Below are positions 9,694 through 18,005 of a stretch of DNA of 64,000 nt, in pieces. Within the stretch, counting starts at the first letter, position 1. Each line of letters opens with the position of its first letter. Origin of the DNA: Rhizobium jaguaris (GTDB lineage: Bacteria > Pseudomonadota > Alphaproteobacteria > Rhizobiales > Rhizobiaceae); contig NZ_CP032694.1 of NCBI RefSeq assembly GCF_003627755.1, positions 4,460,501 through 4,524,500 of the forward strand, given 5' to 3'. Position numbers and translations under genes: made by a program. Under the pieces are notes generated by a model. It made no database searches, was not told the origin of the DNA, and saw only the letters and a list, made by a program, of their open reading frames with translations.

Positions 9694-11094
9694 TTGGCTC
9701 AGTTGCAGATGAATAAACCACCGGTCGATCTCGCGTCTGGAAATAATGCCGGCGAACTCGTGCCCGTTGTCCTGCCACAAAGCCTGATCATCCTGGGTAG
9801 CCTCCTGTGGCTCGTGGTCGTATCGCCGCTATTCGTCGAAAGCGCCGCCTATCGCTATGTCGCTCCGTTCCTCGCCCTCATCGCTCTACACTACTACAGG
9901 ACGGCATCGGTGCGTCCACGCACCAACTGGCTCGGCTGGCTGTGCATGGGATGGGGTACCTATGTGCTCATTCGCTTCGTCGCCATCTTCCTCATGACGC
10001 CGGAGCATACGATCGGTGCATCCGACTGGCTCTATGCCTATCCCTTCTTCTTTCCGATCCTTGGCGTTGCCTTTTTGCTCTATGAACCGGTGCTGGAGAA
10101 AATCATCGCCGCAGTTTTCGCCGTCGCGCTCATCATGTTGATCGCCACGCAGCATTTCCGCGATGTCTTTGCCGGCGAAACGGTGCGCCCGCTAATCATG
10201 AACAATCAGATTCACGGCGCGGTCGCTTGCGGCATGATCTTGATCTTCACCGCGTTCTGGCTGCTGCACTATCTGACGGACAAATCCAGCAATCGATTGA
10301 TCGCTCGCTTCGCCTATATCGTCTCGCCATTGATCGCCGCTCTCTGTCTGATGGCCATTTACGGCGCCAAGTCGAAAGGCGTCTGGCTGGCACTCGGCGC
10401 CACGCTGCCGGTGCTGGGCTTGGTTACCTTGACTTATCTGCGCTTAAAAACCGGCCTTATCGTCGTCGCCTGCGCGGCGGTGCTTCTGCTAGCCGGCGCT
10501 TATGGAGTGCGGCACAATATTGAGAAAACCGCTGGTCCGACGGTGTCTTCCACCATCGAGATGATCGACAACATTACCAAAAATGACGATCTCAGTGACG
10601 CCGTGTCTAGCACGATAACCTCCGATACCACGCCCTTTGCCATGGACGCGCGGCTGCAGCTCTGGTCGAACGGCTGGGAGCTCTTCTCCTCCGCGCCTAT
10701 CTTCGGCTGGGGCGGTGAATGGGTGGAACGCTGGAAGCACACGCGCTATGCCGACGTCCAATATACGCTGCTGCACAACGGCTATCTCGAAATGCTGGTG
10801 CGCCATGGCTTGTTCGGCGGCCTTGTCATGACGGTCATTCTCGTCGGGCTCATCGCCAATGTCTGGCGTGCACGCAAGGCAGGCCTCATACCGCGCACCG
10901 CCTGGCATGCCTACGCTGTCTGCCTGTTCTTCTTTGCATTGACCTTGCTCAGCAACTCCAACAACCGCCTTGCAATCGGCGAAAGCCTTGCACTGACAAG
11001 CTCTGCTTTCGCCTGCTGGTGCAGCATACGCTTGAGTGGGGAACGTCTGCTGATACCGGCGAAAAAACAACAGGCAGAGGCTGTTAGCGCTTGA
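9694..11094 (+). CDS. O-antigen ligase / polymerase family membrane protein (Wzy_C)
   Basis: 466 aa with about eleven hydrophobic helices. The large loop holds the Wzy_C signature: IFGWGGEWVERWKH followed by LLHNGYLEMLVRHGLFGG with the key His and Glu. These proteins polymerise repeat units or ligate O-antigen to lipid A-core at the periplasmic face. Ligase and polymerase cannot be told apart by sequence alone. Start TTG 9694 is kept; ATG 9709 lies five codons in and also has a weak site. It ends 53 bp before the IS630 element. Confidence 0.85.
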   Translation: MAQLQMNKPPVDLASGNNAGELVPVVLPQSLIILGSLLWLVVVSPLFVESAAYRYVAPFLALIALHYYRTASVRPRTNWLGWLCMGWGTYVLIRFVAIFLMTPEHTIGASDWLYAYPFFFPILGVAFLLYEPVLEKIIAAVFAVALIMLIATQHFRDVFAGETVRPLIMNNQIHGAVACGMILIFTAFWLLHYLTDKSSNRLIARFAYIVSPLIAALCLMAIYGAKSKGVWLALGATLPVLGLVTLTYLRLKTGLIVVACAAVLLLAGAYGVRHNIEKTAGPTVSSTIEMIDNITKNDDLSDAVSSTITSDTTPFAMDARLQLWSNGWELFSSAPIFGWGGEWVERWKHTRYADVQYTLLHNGYLEMLVRHGLFGGLVMTVILVGLIANVWRARKAGLIPRTAWHAYAVCLFFFALTLLSNSNNRLAIGESLALTSSAFACWCSIRLSGERLLIPAKKQQAEAVSA

Positions 11095-11155
11095 TCATGA
11101 GCGGGTGGGCACAGCAACCCTGTGGTCGACGGGTCCCCTGCCCCTCTAGAGCCTT

Positions 11156-11768
11156 TCAGGTTTTGACGGAAGCGTAGCCGGCATTGGCGAAGTAGTTGCT
11201 ACATTCGTTGGGCTGGATTGTTGTAACGAGTTGTCCGATGTGACGCCACGTGTCATCGATGGTTCGCTTCTGAGCCAAGCGCATCCAGTGCTTGATTTTG
11301 GCGAAGGCCTGCTCAATCGGATTGAGGTCGGGTGAATAGGGCGGCAGGTACCAGAGCCGTGCACCGGCGTTGCGGATCATCTGACGGATGGCGACCGACT
11401 TGTGGGAACCGAGGTTATCCATCACGACGATGTCGCCGGGTTCGAGCACCGGTAGGAGTTGTTGCTCGACATAGGCACGGAAGCACTGACCGTTGATCGG
11501 TCCATCGAAGACACAAGGTGCGGCGAGCCGATCGCAGCGCAGCGCGCCGAGGAAAGTCAGGGTGCGCCAATGGCCGTGCGGGGCGAAGCTGCGCAGGCGT
11601 TTGCCCCTCGCCCCCCAGCCTCGAAGCGGCGCCATGTTGGTCTTGATCCAGGTTTCGTCGATGAAGACCAGCCGTCTTGGATCGAGACCGGCCTGCCAGG
11701 ACCGCCAGCGCTGTCGTCGCCGCGCTATGTCGGCACGCGCCTGCTCAAGGGCGAACAGTGTTTTTTTT
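11156..11768 (-). CDS. IS630 transposase, DDE catalytic part (second reading frame)
   Basis: This frame carries the DDE domain: VFIDETW, VVMDNLGSHK and the final glutamate in LPPYSPDLNPIEQAFAKIK. It has no start of its own near the junction; the first ATG in this frame is at 11635, inside the domain. It should be expressed as a fusion with the upstream frame through the A8 tract at 11761-11768, by slippage or frameshifting, or the copy is dead. With seven A residues the two frames would join as FKKTLFALEQ, as in intact relatives. Confidence 0.85.
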
Positions 11769-12104
11769 GAACCGCAGCCCTTCGCGCCGCAGGAACTGCC
11801 ATACGGTATCGTGGGACACCTTCACCCCTCGTGCGGCCAACTCTTCCTTCAACCCGTGCAGTGACAGATGCGGCGTCTGGTTGATCCGCTCTGCGATAAA
11901 CGCCCGGTACGGCTCCAGAACACGCTTGCGGTGACCACCCATCTTCCCGGGCGCGACGGATCCGCTCGAACGATAACGCTGAGACCACTTCACCGCTGAA
12001 GACACCGCAATACCGAACCGTGCCGCCACCGACCGGCAGCTCTCGCCGGCCTCGATCGCATCAACAACACGCTTACGAAGATCATTTGAAAGAGGTCGAG
12101 TCAT
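11745..12104 (-). CDS. IS630 transposase, N-terminal helix-turn-helix part (first reading frame)
   Basis: About 119 aa from the ATG at 12104. It contains paired helix-turn-helix motifs (NDLRKRVVDAIEAGESCRSV, then SVAARFGIAVSSAVKWSQRY) that bind the terminal repeats. The frame continues through GLRFKKN and stops soon after the run of eight A residues on the minus strand. Its product alone lacks catalytic residues. Confidence 0.85.
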   Translation of the reverse strand: MTRPLSNDLRKRVVDAIEAGESCRSVAARFGIAVSSAVKWSQRYRSSGSVAPGKMGGHRKRVLEPYRAFIAERINQTPHLSLHGLKEELAARGVKVSHDTVWQFLRREGLRFKKNTVRP

Positions 12105-12194
12105 CTGATGCTGGCCTCCACTCCAGCCAACATCTTGAATCACAAAACAAGCAAAAACGGAATCCCTTCCGATTCAGCTAAAAACGGAAACGCT

Positions 12195-13337
12195 CTAGCG
12201 CTTTCTTTCGCTAGCGCCAGAAGGCATTTGACTGTGCAGTCTTTTGTAAAGCACTGCATAGGCATTACCCATCCGCTCTGCGGTAAAACACTCTTCGTAT
12301 CGCAGGCGAGCCGCGTTGCCTAAGGACGCTGCTGCCTCACCATCAGCCACAAGACGTTCCATTGCTTCCGCAAGCGCCGACGGATCGTCCGGCCGCACGA
12401 CATAGCCGGTTTTGCCGTGCTGGTTGACGAAGCTGGTGCCAGTGCCGATTTCGCAGGAAATCATCGGCTTGCCGAACATCGAAGCTTCGACGAGCGAAAG
12501 GCCGAATGCTTCCGAACGGAGATTGGAAGGAAATACGACCCCGGTGCACAGTTCGAGAAGGGCAGTCTTATCTGCATCTGCCAGTGCACCTAGAAAAAAT
12601 GCGTTTCGCAGACCGTGCTGCTGCGCGTATTCCTTCAGCGAAGCCTCCATCGGACCTTCGCCGACGATGACAATATCGATGGCCGTCTGTCTTGCAGCCT
12701 CAAGCAGAATGTGAACGCCCTTGTAGTAGCGCAGCACCCCGACAAAGAGGAAAAACGGTTTGGCAAACCGCTCATGCCAGCGCGCTTTATCCTGTTCGCT
12801 TGCCTCACGATAATCCGCCTCATCCAGGCCAAGTGGGATGACAGTGGTCTTATCCTTGTAGCGCTGCAAAACCTCGCTCGTTGCCAGATAATTCGGGGAG
12901 GTAGCAACGATCGCGTCAACGCTCTTGAGAAAGCGGTGCATGACGGGTTCGTAGAGTTTCAGCAGAAGCTTTTGCTTCACGATGTCGGAATGGTAGGTCA
13001 CGACGGTCGGCTTGCCGGGCGGTGCGGCAAGATGGACGATATCCATCATCGGCCAGGGAAAGTGGTAGTGGATGATATCGGCCTTCCGGCTGAGCTCCCG
13101 AAAACGCCCGAATGCCTCGCGCGAAAAGCCGGTAGACGCGAATTCAAAGTCGAGCTTGGCCTTATGAGCCATATGGCCATCGAATTCAGCAGTGTTTTTC
13201 TCAGGCGTCTTGCTGAGCGAGAGAACATCGGACTGTATATCATGCCTTGCGACGCCCTTGACGATCGCGTGGATTGTCCGCTCGACCCCGCCGAAAGTAT
13301 CCGGCCAATATGTTTTGAAAAAATGTAGAACGCGCAT
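12195..13337 (-). CDS. GT4-family glycosyltransferase
   Basis: 380 aa, GT-B fold. The N-terminal GGVERTIHAI is a typical glycosyltransferase 4 start; the C-terminal E-x7-E region reads SEAFGLSLVEASMFGKP, with FVGVLRYYKGVHILLEA before it. It transfers a sugar from a nucleotide donor to a lipid-linked oligosaccharide at the cytoplasmic face. Start ATG 13337 has AGGA 7 bases upstream. The stop codon TAG is shared with the IS630 target site: T and A are the target, G is the first IS base. The pre-insertion sequence also read TAG, so the protein is unchanged. Confidence 0.9.
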   Translation of the reverse strand: MRVLHFFKTYWPDTFGGVERTIHAIVKGVARHDIQSDVLSLSKTPEKNTAEFDGHMAHKAKLDFEFASTGFSREAFGRFRELSRKADIIHYHFPWPMMDIVHLAAPPGKPTVVTYHSDIVKQKLLLKLYEPVMHRFLKSVDAIVATSPNYLATSEVLQRYKDKTTVIPLGLDEADYREASEQDKARWHERFAKPFFLFVGVLRYYKGVHILLEAARQTAIDIVIVGEGPMEASLKEYAQQHGLRNAFFLGALADADKTALLELCTGVVFPSNLRSEAFGLSLVEASMFGKPMISCEIGTGTSFVNQHGKTGYVVRPDDPSALAEAMERLVADGEAAASLGNAARLRYEECFTAERMGNAYAVLYKRLHSQMPSGASERKR

Positions 13338-13481
13338 TCCATTCCTGTAGCGAGAGAAGCTGCGCAGGTCCATAACCGGTGTCGCAAGATCCGGATGTCA
13401 GATCAATCCTTCATGCCGTCCGTATACCGGACAATCCCTCCTTGTTCGCCCAGCCTCGCGGCCTTCGCGGCAAATCCGGTA

Positions 13482-13912
13482 TCAGTCGAATATCTCGGCA
13501 TCCGTCAGCAACGGTTGCAGCTGATCCTTGGCGGAAAGCGTCATGGCGCCGACTGGTTTCCAATCGATTGCGAGCTTCGGATCATCCCAGCGAATCCCGC
13601 GGTCGCTTTCCGGAGCATAATAATTGGTGGTCTTGTAGAGAAATTCGACACGGTGGCTCAGCGTCAGGAATCCGTGCGCAAACCCTTCCGGGATCCACAG
13701 CTGACGCTTGTTTTCCTCCGACAGAAGGACGCCGACCCACTGGCCGAAGGTCGGCGAAGACCGTCTGATGTCGACGGCGACGTCGTACACCTCTCCGATG
13801 ACGACCCGGACAAGCTTGGCCTGAGCGTGCGGCGGCAATTGATAGTGCAGACCGCGCAGGACGCCCTTGCCGGACCGGCTGTGATTGTCCTGCACGAATG
13901 CCACGCTTTCTC
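13482..13912 (-). pseudogene. rmlC: dTDP-4-dehydrorhamnose 3,5-epimerase, 5' end deleted
   Basis: The RmlC cupin is clear from SVAFVQDNHSRSGKGVLRGLHYQ onward, including the catalytic His in GLHYQ, FLYKTTNYY and the C-terminal GIRWDDPKLAIDW. About 45 N-terminal residues are missing. The sequence switches abruptly near 13905-13920 to an integrase reading the other way. No rmlA, rmlB or rmlD is nearby. It is a remnant of a rhamnose pathway cluster cut by a deletion or excision event, and is probably inactive because N-terminal strands of the cupin are lost. Confidence 0.85.
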
Positions 13913-14865
13913 CTAAGGGCGGCCCACGATTGCCCGGCAAGCCCGGCGATCCGGAATTTGATGCAGCCTATAATGCGGCGCATTCCACCAAGAAAGCGCC
14001 CGCCAGCGGCACGCTGCAATCCATTCTCAACGGATTCCAGGAAAGCACCGATTGGCACGATCTCGCCGATCGGACACAAAGCGATTACATCAAGCTCATC
14101 AAGGTGATCGAGCAGAAATTCGGGACGTTCCCGCTCTCTGCGCTTGCAGATCAACGTACCAAGGGCGTCTTTCTCGCATGGAGGGATGAACGCGCGCTCA
14201 AATCGCGCCGCCAGGCTGATTATGGTTGGCAGGTTCTGGCGCGCATCATTTCATGGGCGAAGGATCGCGGCCTTGTGGTCGCCAACCCCTGCGAGAAGGG
14301 GGGCAGAACATATCGCACGACCCGCAATGAATTCGTCTGGTCGGACGCGGATGAGGCGGCCTTCCTGGCCTCCGCTGACGAGCATCTGCATTTGCCGCTG
14401 ATCCTCGCCCTCTGGACCGGCCAACGCCAAGGCGACCTGTTGCGGCTGGCGTGGATGCAGTACGACGGCCACTATATCCGCCTGAAGCAGGGCAAGACGA
14501 AGATCAACGTCACGATCCCGGTCGGCGCGCCGCTAAAGGCCATGCTCGATCCGCTGCGCCAGAAATCAGGGAACGTGCTGGTCAACAGCTACGGAGATCC
14601 TTGGACCAGCGACGGCTTCCGCTCGTCATGGGGCAAGGCGTGCCGAGCGGCCGGAATCTTCAATGTAACCTTCAACGACCTTCGCGGAACCGCCGTAACG
14701 CGCTTGGCTCTGGCCGGCTGCACGGAAGCGGAGATCGCGACAATTACCGGCCATACGCTTCGTGAGGTGCGTTCGATCCTTGATTCGAACTACCTCAAAC
14801 GCGACGTGGCCCTAGCCGAAAGTGCCATCCGGAAGCTCGAAGCGAGAACAAAATCTCCCAACTGA
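13913..14865 (+). pseudogene. Tyrosine recombinase (phage integrase), 5' end deleted
   Basis: About 315 aa of a phage-type integrase survive, starting at LPGKPGDPEFDAAYNAA; some 35 N-terminal residues that belong to the arm-binding part are absent. Core-binding and catalytic domains are present: WTGQRQGDLLRL (first Arg), FNDLRGTAVTRLALAGC (Asn where many relatives have His), ITGHTLREVRSIL and a final Tyr in DSNYL. The open frame runs back to an ATG at 13885 only by reading antisense rmlC. It lies 59 bp from the 3' end of tRNA-Gln, a normal place for such an integrase. Confidence 0.8.
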
Positions 14866-14924
14866 GTTTCCAACTGACCTGAAACGTTCTGGAATTAAAA
14901 CGGAAAAACGCTAGCAAAAACAGA

Positions 14925-14998
14925 TGGCTGGGAAACCTGGATTCGAACCAAGATTAACGGAGTCAGAGTCCGCTGTTCTACCATTGAACTATTTCCCA
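14925..14998 (-). tRNA. tRNA-Gln (anticodon CTG)
   Basis: 74 nt including an encoded CCA. The acceptor TGGGAAA pairs with TTTCCCA; the anticodon stem and loop read GCGGA-CTCTGAC-TCCGT, giving anticodon CTG; the T-loop is TTCGAATC. Its 3' end faces the truncated integrase, so it was probably an attachment site. I did not find a second copy of its 3' end in the window. Confidence 0.95.
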
Positions 14999-15214
14999 AC
15001 AGCCGCCGGGCGATGGACGCCCCCGCGGGGAAAGCAGCGCCTCTATAATGGAATTCGCCGCGGATGCAAACACTTTAACGCCGACGAATGCGATTTTTTA
15101 GGCAAGGCACAGGCATACAACAGGATAGTCCGTGAATGGCGGCGTTTCCAGGCATTATCCAAAATCGTTTGCCGCGCGCGGCCGCTATGGCAAAACGGCG
15201 GCAGTTCTAATCCA

Positions 15215-15850
15215 TCACCAGCGCAGCATGCGCTTGCCGACGACATATCCGACCGCCGTCACCACGGCGATTGCGATCGGATACCAGAGCAGGACGAAGA
15301 GCGGGCTGTCGTCCGTGCAGTTGGAAGCATAGAAGGTGGCGGCAATGCCGCTTGCCGCAAGCCCGGCGACCGCACCCGCGACACCTGGCTTTTCCGGCGC
15401 ACCTTGACGCAGCGCAAAGAGGAAACACGCGAGCGGGCCGATCGACAGCAGCGGAATGAAGGTCAGACAGAAACGGGCATTGTGCCCGATCATACGCGTA
15501 CCCCACGTATCGGCCGGCATGACCATCAACTCGGCAAGTGCGGCAGCGACCAGCAGCAGCGGCGCGGCGAGCAGCATCCAGCCCCAAGGGCGCAGCGATA
15601 CGCCGGGGCGGCCGATGCGGAAGACAACGGCACCGGCAGTGACGGCCAGCGTGATAGTGACGACGAACTTGAAAAGGAAGCGGACAGCTTCCATGGCGTT
15701 ATCGATATCGGCGCGAAAACCGATCGCCGTGAAAAAGATCGCCCCGCTGATGAGGATGCCACCGATGACCGCCAGCGTCAGCGCCTGCCCGATCCGCGAG
15801 CGGACCGGCGCATCCTGCGCCAGAAGGTTGATGAGGTCATCGGTTTTCAC
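15215..15850 (-). CDS. NrsF-like (DUF1109) membrane anti-sigma factor
   Basis: 211 aa from a GTG at 15850. Six hydrophobic helices follow a short cytoplasmic N-terminus (KTDDLINLLAQDAPVRS), the layout of the DUF1109/NrsF family. These proteins hold the cognate ECF sigma factor at the membrane and release it on oxidative or metal stress, probably sensed by cysteines such as those in NARFCLTF and ASNCTDDS. The start overlaps the last 14 bp of the sigma gene, indicating translational coupling. The signal is unknown here. Confidence 0.85.
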   Translation of the reverse strand: MKTDDLINLLAQDAPVRSRIGQALTLAVIGGILISGAIFFTAIGFRADIDNAMEAVRFLFKFVVTITLAVTAGAVVFRIGRPGVSLRPWGWMLLAAPLLLVAAALAELMVMPADTWGTRMIGHNARFCLTFIPLLSIGPLACFLFALRQGAPEKPGVAGAVAGLAASGIAATFYASNCTDDSPLFVLLWYPIAIAVVTAVGYVVGKRMLRW

Positions 15851-16403
15851 TTGTCTCACTCCGATATAAGGCGGCAAGCGCCTTCAATGCGCGATGCAGG
15901 GCCACGCGCACCGCACCCTCCGTCATCTTCAGCCGATTGGCCGTCTCGCGCACGCTGGTTCCTTCGACGGAAATGGAGCGCACGATGGTCCTCTGCGGAT
16001 CTTTCAATTGCTCCAACATATGATCGACATCAAGCCTATCCAAGGCACTCGTCTGCTGCTCCGCCTCCAAAATATCAATGACATCGTCGATCGGCACGCT
16101 TGTATGCCGCCCGCGCCGTCTCAGGCTGTCGATCAGCTTGTTGCGCACGATGGTCGATATCCACGGACCGATGGGGCGAGAAGTGTCCCAGGTTCCGCGT
16201 TTGAGATGCATCGTCAGCAATACTTCCTGGACCACGTCCTCGGCCTCGCTTGCCGGCGCGCCGAACTGATCGCAGCGTCTGCGCGCCATGGCGCGCAAAT
16301 GCGGAGTGACGTTGGACAGGAAACGATGATAGGCCTGCGCATCGCCGTCGACGGCGGCTCGCATCAAGACTGCCCATTCCTCTTCGCGCGCCGAATAATT
16401 CAT
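15837..16403 (-). CDS. ECF sigma factor paired with NrsF
   Basis: 188 aa. Region 2 (AEDVVQEVLLTMHLKRGTW, ending in PWISTIVRNKLIDSLRRRG) and region 4 (LKDPQRTIVRSISVEG, TEGAVRVALHRALKAL) are complete, with no extra C-terminal domain. AGGAGG precedes the ATG. It resembles the SigF of Caulobacter that is controlled by NrsF. It most likely directs a small stress regulon including its own operon; the target promoter is not identified. Confidence 0.88.
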   Translation of the reverse strand: MNYSAREEEWAVLMRAAVDGDAQAYHRFLSNVTPHLRAMARRRCDQFGAPASEAEDVVQEVLLTMHLKRGTWDTSRPIGPWISTIVRNKLIDSLRRRGRHTSVPIDDVIDILEAEQQTSALDRLDVDHMLEQLKDPQRTIVRSISVEGTSVRETANRLKMTEGAVRVALHRALKALAALYRSETSENR

Positions 16404-16833
16404 TCGACACTTCCTCCTACGCGCGACAGCACGATTTCGTTACCGGCAAAAGTCCTTCTTTTTTCAAAATCTCGTCCGAATCGAATTTCGGCCGAAAACA
16501 GATGCCCTGAAGATTGAGCATCATCCGGTGATGTTACCGGAGAGCAACAAGAAACAGTACGGCATGGAACGGCGACGCACAGGCATCGTTTCCGCCCCGT
16601 CCCATGCTGGCGCGTCATCCGTGCGGAATCAAATCTCATTTATTGCCCCCGGTATATACGCAGAGAATAGAATAATAGACTTGCCGTTGCAGAAGCTTGG
16701 GTCACATTCAAAAAAATTGTCGTTGCGTCTGTAACAATCACAAGGCGGCTCCGTAGACGTCAGTGCAAGCCCATGACGGTTCATACTCTTTGCGGGGATA
16801 GGCTTATGAAGGACAGCATCGTCACCCTGGCCA
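16404..16833. other. Gene-free stretch upstream of the sigma gene
   Basis: 430 bp without a convincing gene. It must hold the promoter of the sigma/NrsF operon. The only structure I see is a TCCGGT-N6-ACCGGA inverted repeat at 16524-16541. Short open frames here lack binding sites and family resemblance. Confidence 0.4.
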
Positions 16834-17433
16834 TCAATGCGCGACGCTCCGGGGATCAAGCAGTACAAAGGCCGGACGAATGAGCCCTTCCAGAAGGGCC
16901 CTTTCCGGCCGGGTGCGCGCCAGAACGCGAATACCGAGCAGCATGCCGAGCAACATCCGCGCCATGTCGTCCGCCGACTGTCCGTTGCTGATGGTGCCGT
17001 CTCGCTGGCCCGCTTCGATGCAGCGCCGGAAGAAGGCCTCGACTTGAACAAGGACATTGGCAACCACCCGCTGAAACTCCGGATCGCGCGGCGCAACCTC
17101 CAGCGCCGAGTTGACGAGCATGCAACCCTTGCGCTTGGTATCTTCCAGCGAGCGGGCAACGATTTCGTTGAAGAAAGCCTCGATCGCCCGGCGCGGCGGC
17201 AGATTGCCTTCGAAGCGGCCGACGCGATCGCCGAAACTATGGTCGACATAAAAATCGAGCGCACGCCGGTAGAGAGAGCGTTTGTCGCCGAAGGTATTGT
17301 AGATGCTGGCGCTGGTCAGGCCCATAACCGCGGCGAGATCGCGGATCGAGGTCGCCTCGTAGCCGTGCTCCCAAAAACGCTCGACCGCCAGCAGCAGCAC
17401 AGCCTCCTCATCGAATTCCCTTGGCCGGGCCAT
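16834..17433 (-). CDS. TetR-family transcriptional repressor
   Basis: 199 aa. The N-terminal TetR helix-turn-helix is clear: FWEHGYEATSIRDLAAVMGLTSASIYNTFGDKRSLY. The C-terminal ligand domain (KGCMLVNSALEVAPRDPEF) is like regulators of reactive-electrophile or quinone enzymes. It is divergent from a small monooxygenase gene with a 20-bp palindrome between them, so it likely represses that gene and itself. The inducer is unknown. Confidence 0.9.
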   Translation of the reverse strand: MARPREFDEEAVLLLAVERFWEHGYEATSIRDLAAVMGLTSASIYNTFGDKRSLYRRALDFYVDHSFGDRVGRFEGNLPPRRAIEAFFNEIVARSLEDTKRKGCMLVNSALEVAPRDPEFQRVVANVLVQVEAFFRRCIEAGQRDGTISNGQSADDMARMLLGMLLGIRVLARTRPERALLEGLIRPAFVLLDPRSVAH

Positions 17434-17495
17434 GGCCCAAGTCTCCCAAGAAGTTGATCCCTGCCCGAATGGCGCGGATAATGTTCGTCCTGTAA

Positions 17496-17515
17496 TTTAA
17501 AACGAGCGTTCTAAA
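17496..17515. promoter_or_regulatory. Putative TetR operator
   Basis: A 20-bp near-perfect palindrome, TTTAAAACGAGCGTTCTAAA, with one mismatch between 9-base arms, lies 63 bp upstream of the repressor start and 98 bp upstream of the monooxygenase. It nests with a second palindrome GCGTTCTAAAACGC at 17506-17519. Size and placement fit a TetR dimer site. Confidence 0.65.
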
Positions 17516-17613
17516 ACGCAAGACGAAGACGACACCAGAGTTCAAGGATGAGAGAGGTGCCGCCTTTCGCCCCGAACGATCCGAAACTGATCTATCCAAA
17601 GAGGAGACATGCC

Positions 17614-17916
17614 ATGACCAAGGTCGCGCTCTACGTCGAACTGAAAGCCAAGACCGGCAAGGAGGAAGAGGTCGCCGCCTTCCTGAAAAGCGCCGTCGGC
17701 CTGCTGACGCAGGAACCACAGACCGTCGCCTGGTTCGCCGTCCGTTTCGACCACAATACCTTCGCCATTTTCGACGCCTTCGACGGCGAGGATGGCCGCC
17801 AGGCTCACCTCAACGGCCCGATCGCGGCCGCGCTGATGGCCGGTCACGACGAACTCTTCGAAGGCCCGCTCGCCATCAAGAAACCGGATGTCCTGGCGGA
17901 CCGGTTGCCAGGTTAA
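17614..17916 (+). CDS. Putative quinol monooxygenase (ABM superfamily)
   Basis: 100 aa, the usual size of a single antibiotic-biosynthesis-monooxygenase (ABM) domain: KVALYVELKAKTGKEEEVAAFL, TVAWFAVRFDHNTFAIFDAF, DELFEGPLAI. The fold is a ferredoxin-like dimer related to YgiN. Start ATG 17614 follows GAGGAG. It probably oxidises or detoxifies a small quinol or aldehyde-type compound under control of the divergent TetR regulator; the substrate is not known. Confidence 0.82.
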   Translation: MTKVALYVELKAKTGKEEEVAAFLKSAVGLLTQEPQTVAWFAVRFDHNTFAIFDAFDGEDGRQAHLNGPIAAALMAGHDELFEGPLAIKKPDVLADRLPG

Positions 17917-18005
17917 CTGGTCGCCGCGCGATGGCGGTGTCTACATCCCATTACAGGAGATCGCCTGGGTGGGCAGTGTCCCGGTAGAGCCGGGCGTACG
18001 ATCCG

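Larger units (their letters stand above)
11147..12197 (-). mobile_element. IS630-family insertion sequence with TA target duplication
   Basis: The element is 1,047 bp (11149-12195) plus the flanking TA at 11147-11148 and 12196-12197. Imperfect terminal inverted repeats start GAGCCTTTCAGGTTTT on the left and, reversed, GAGCGTTTCCGTTTTT on the right. A TA duplication is the rule for this family. The right junction lies inside the TAG stop codon of the neighbouring glycosyltransferase. Confidence 0.92.

Noticed and set aside
13582..14154. A 190-codon minus-strand frame over the rmlC/integrase junction
   Set aside because: It reads through two unrelated gene fragments in wrong frames.
14925..14945. 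Search for a second copy of the tRNA-Gln 3' end marking the far end of an element
   Set aside because: Only chance partial matches (for example near 25007) were seen; no direct repeat can be supported.
16528..16734. A 68-codon + strand frame upstream of the sigma gene
   Set aside because: No ribosome site or resemblance; the region is better explained as promoter DNA.
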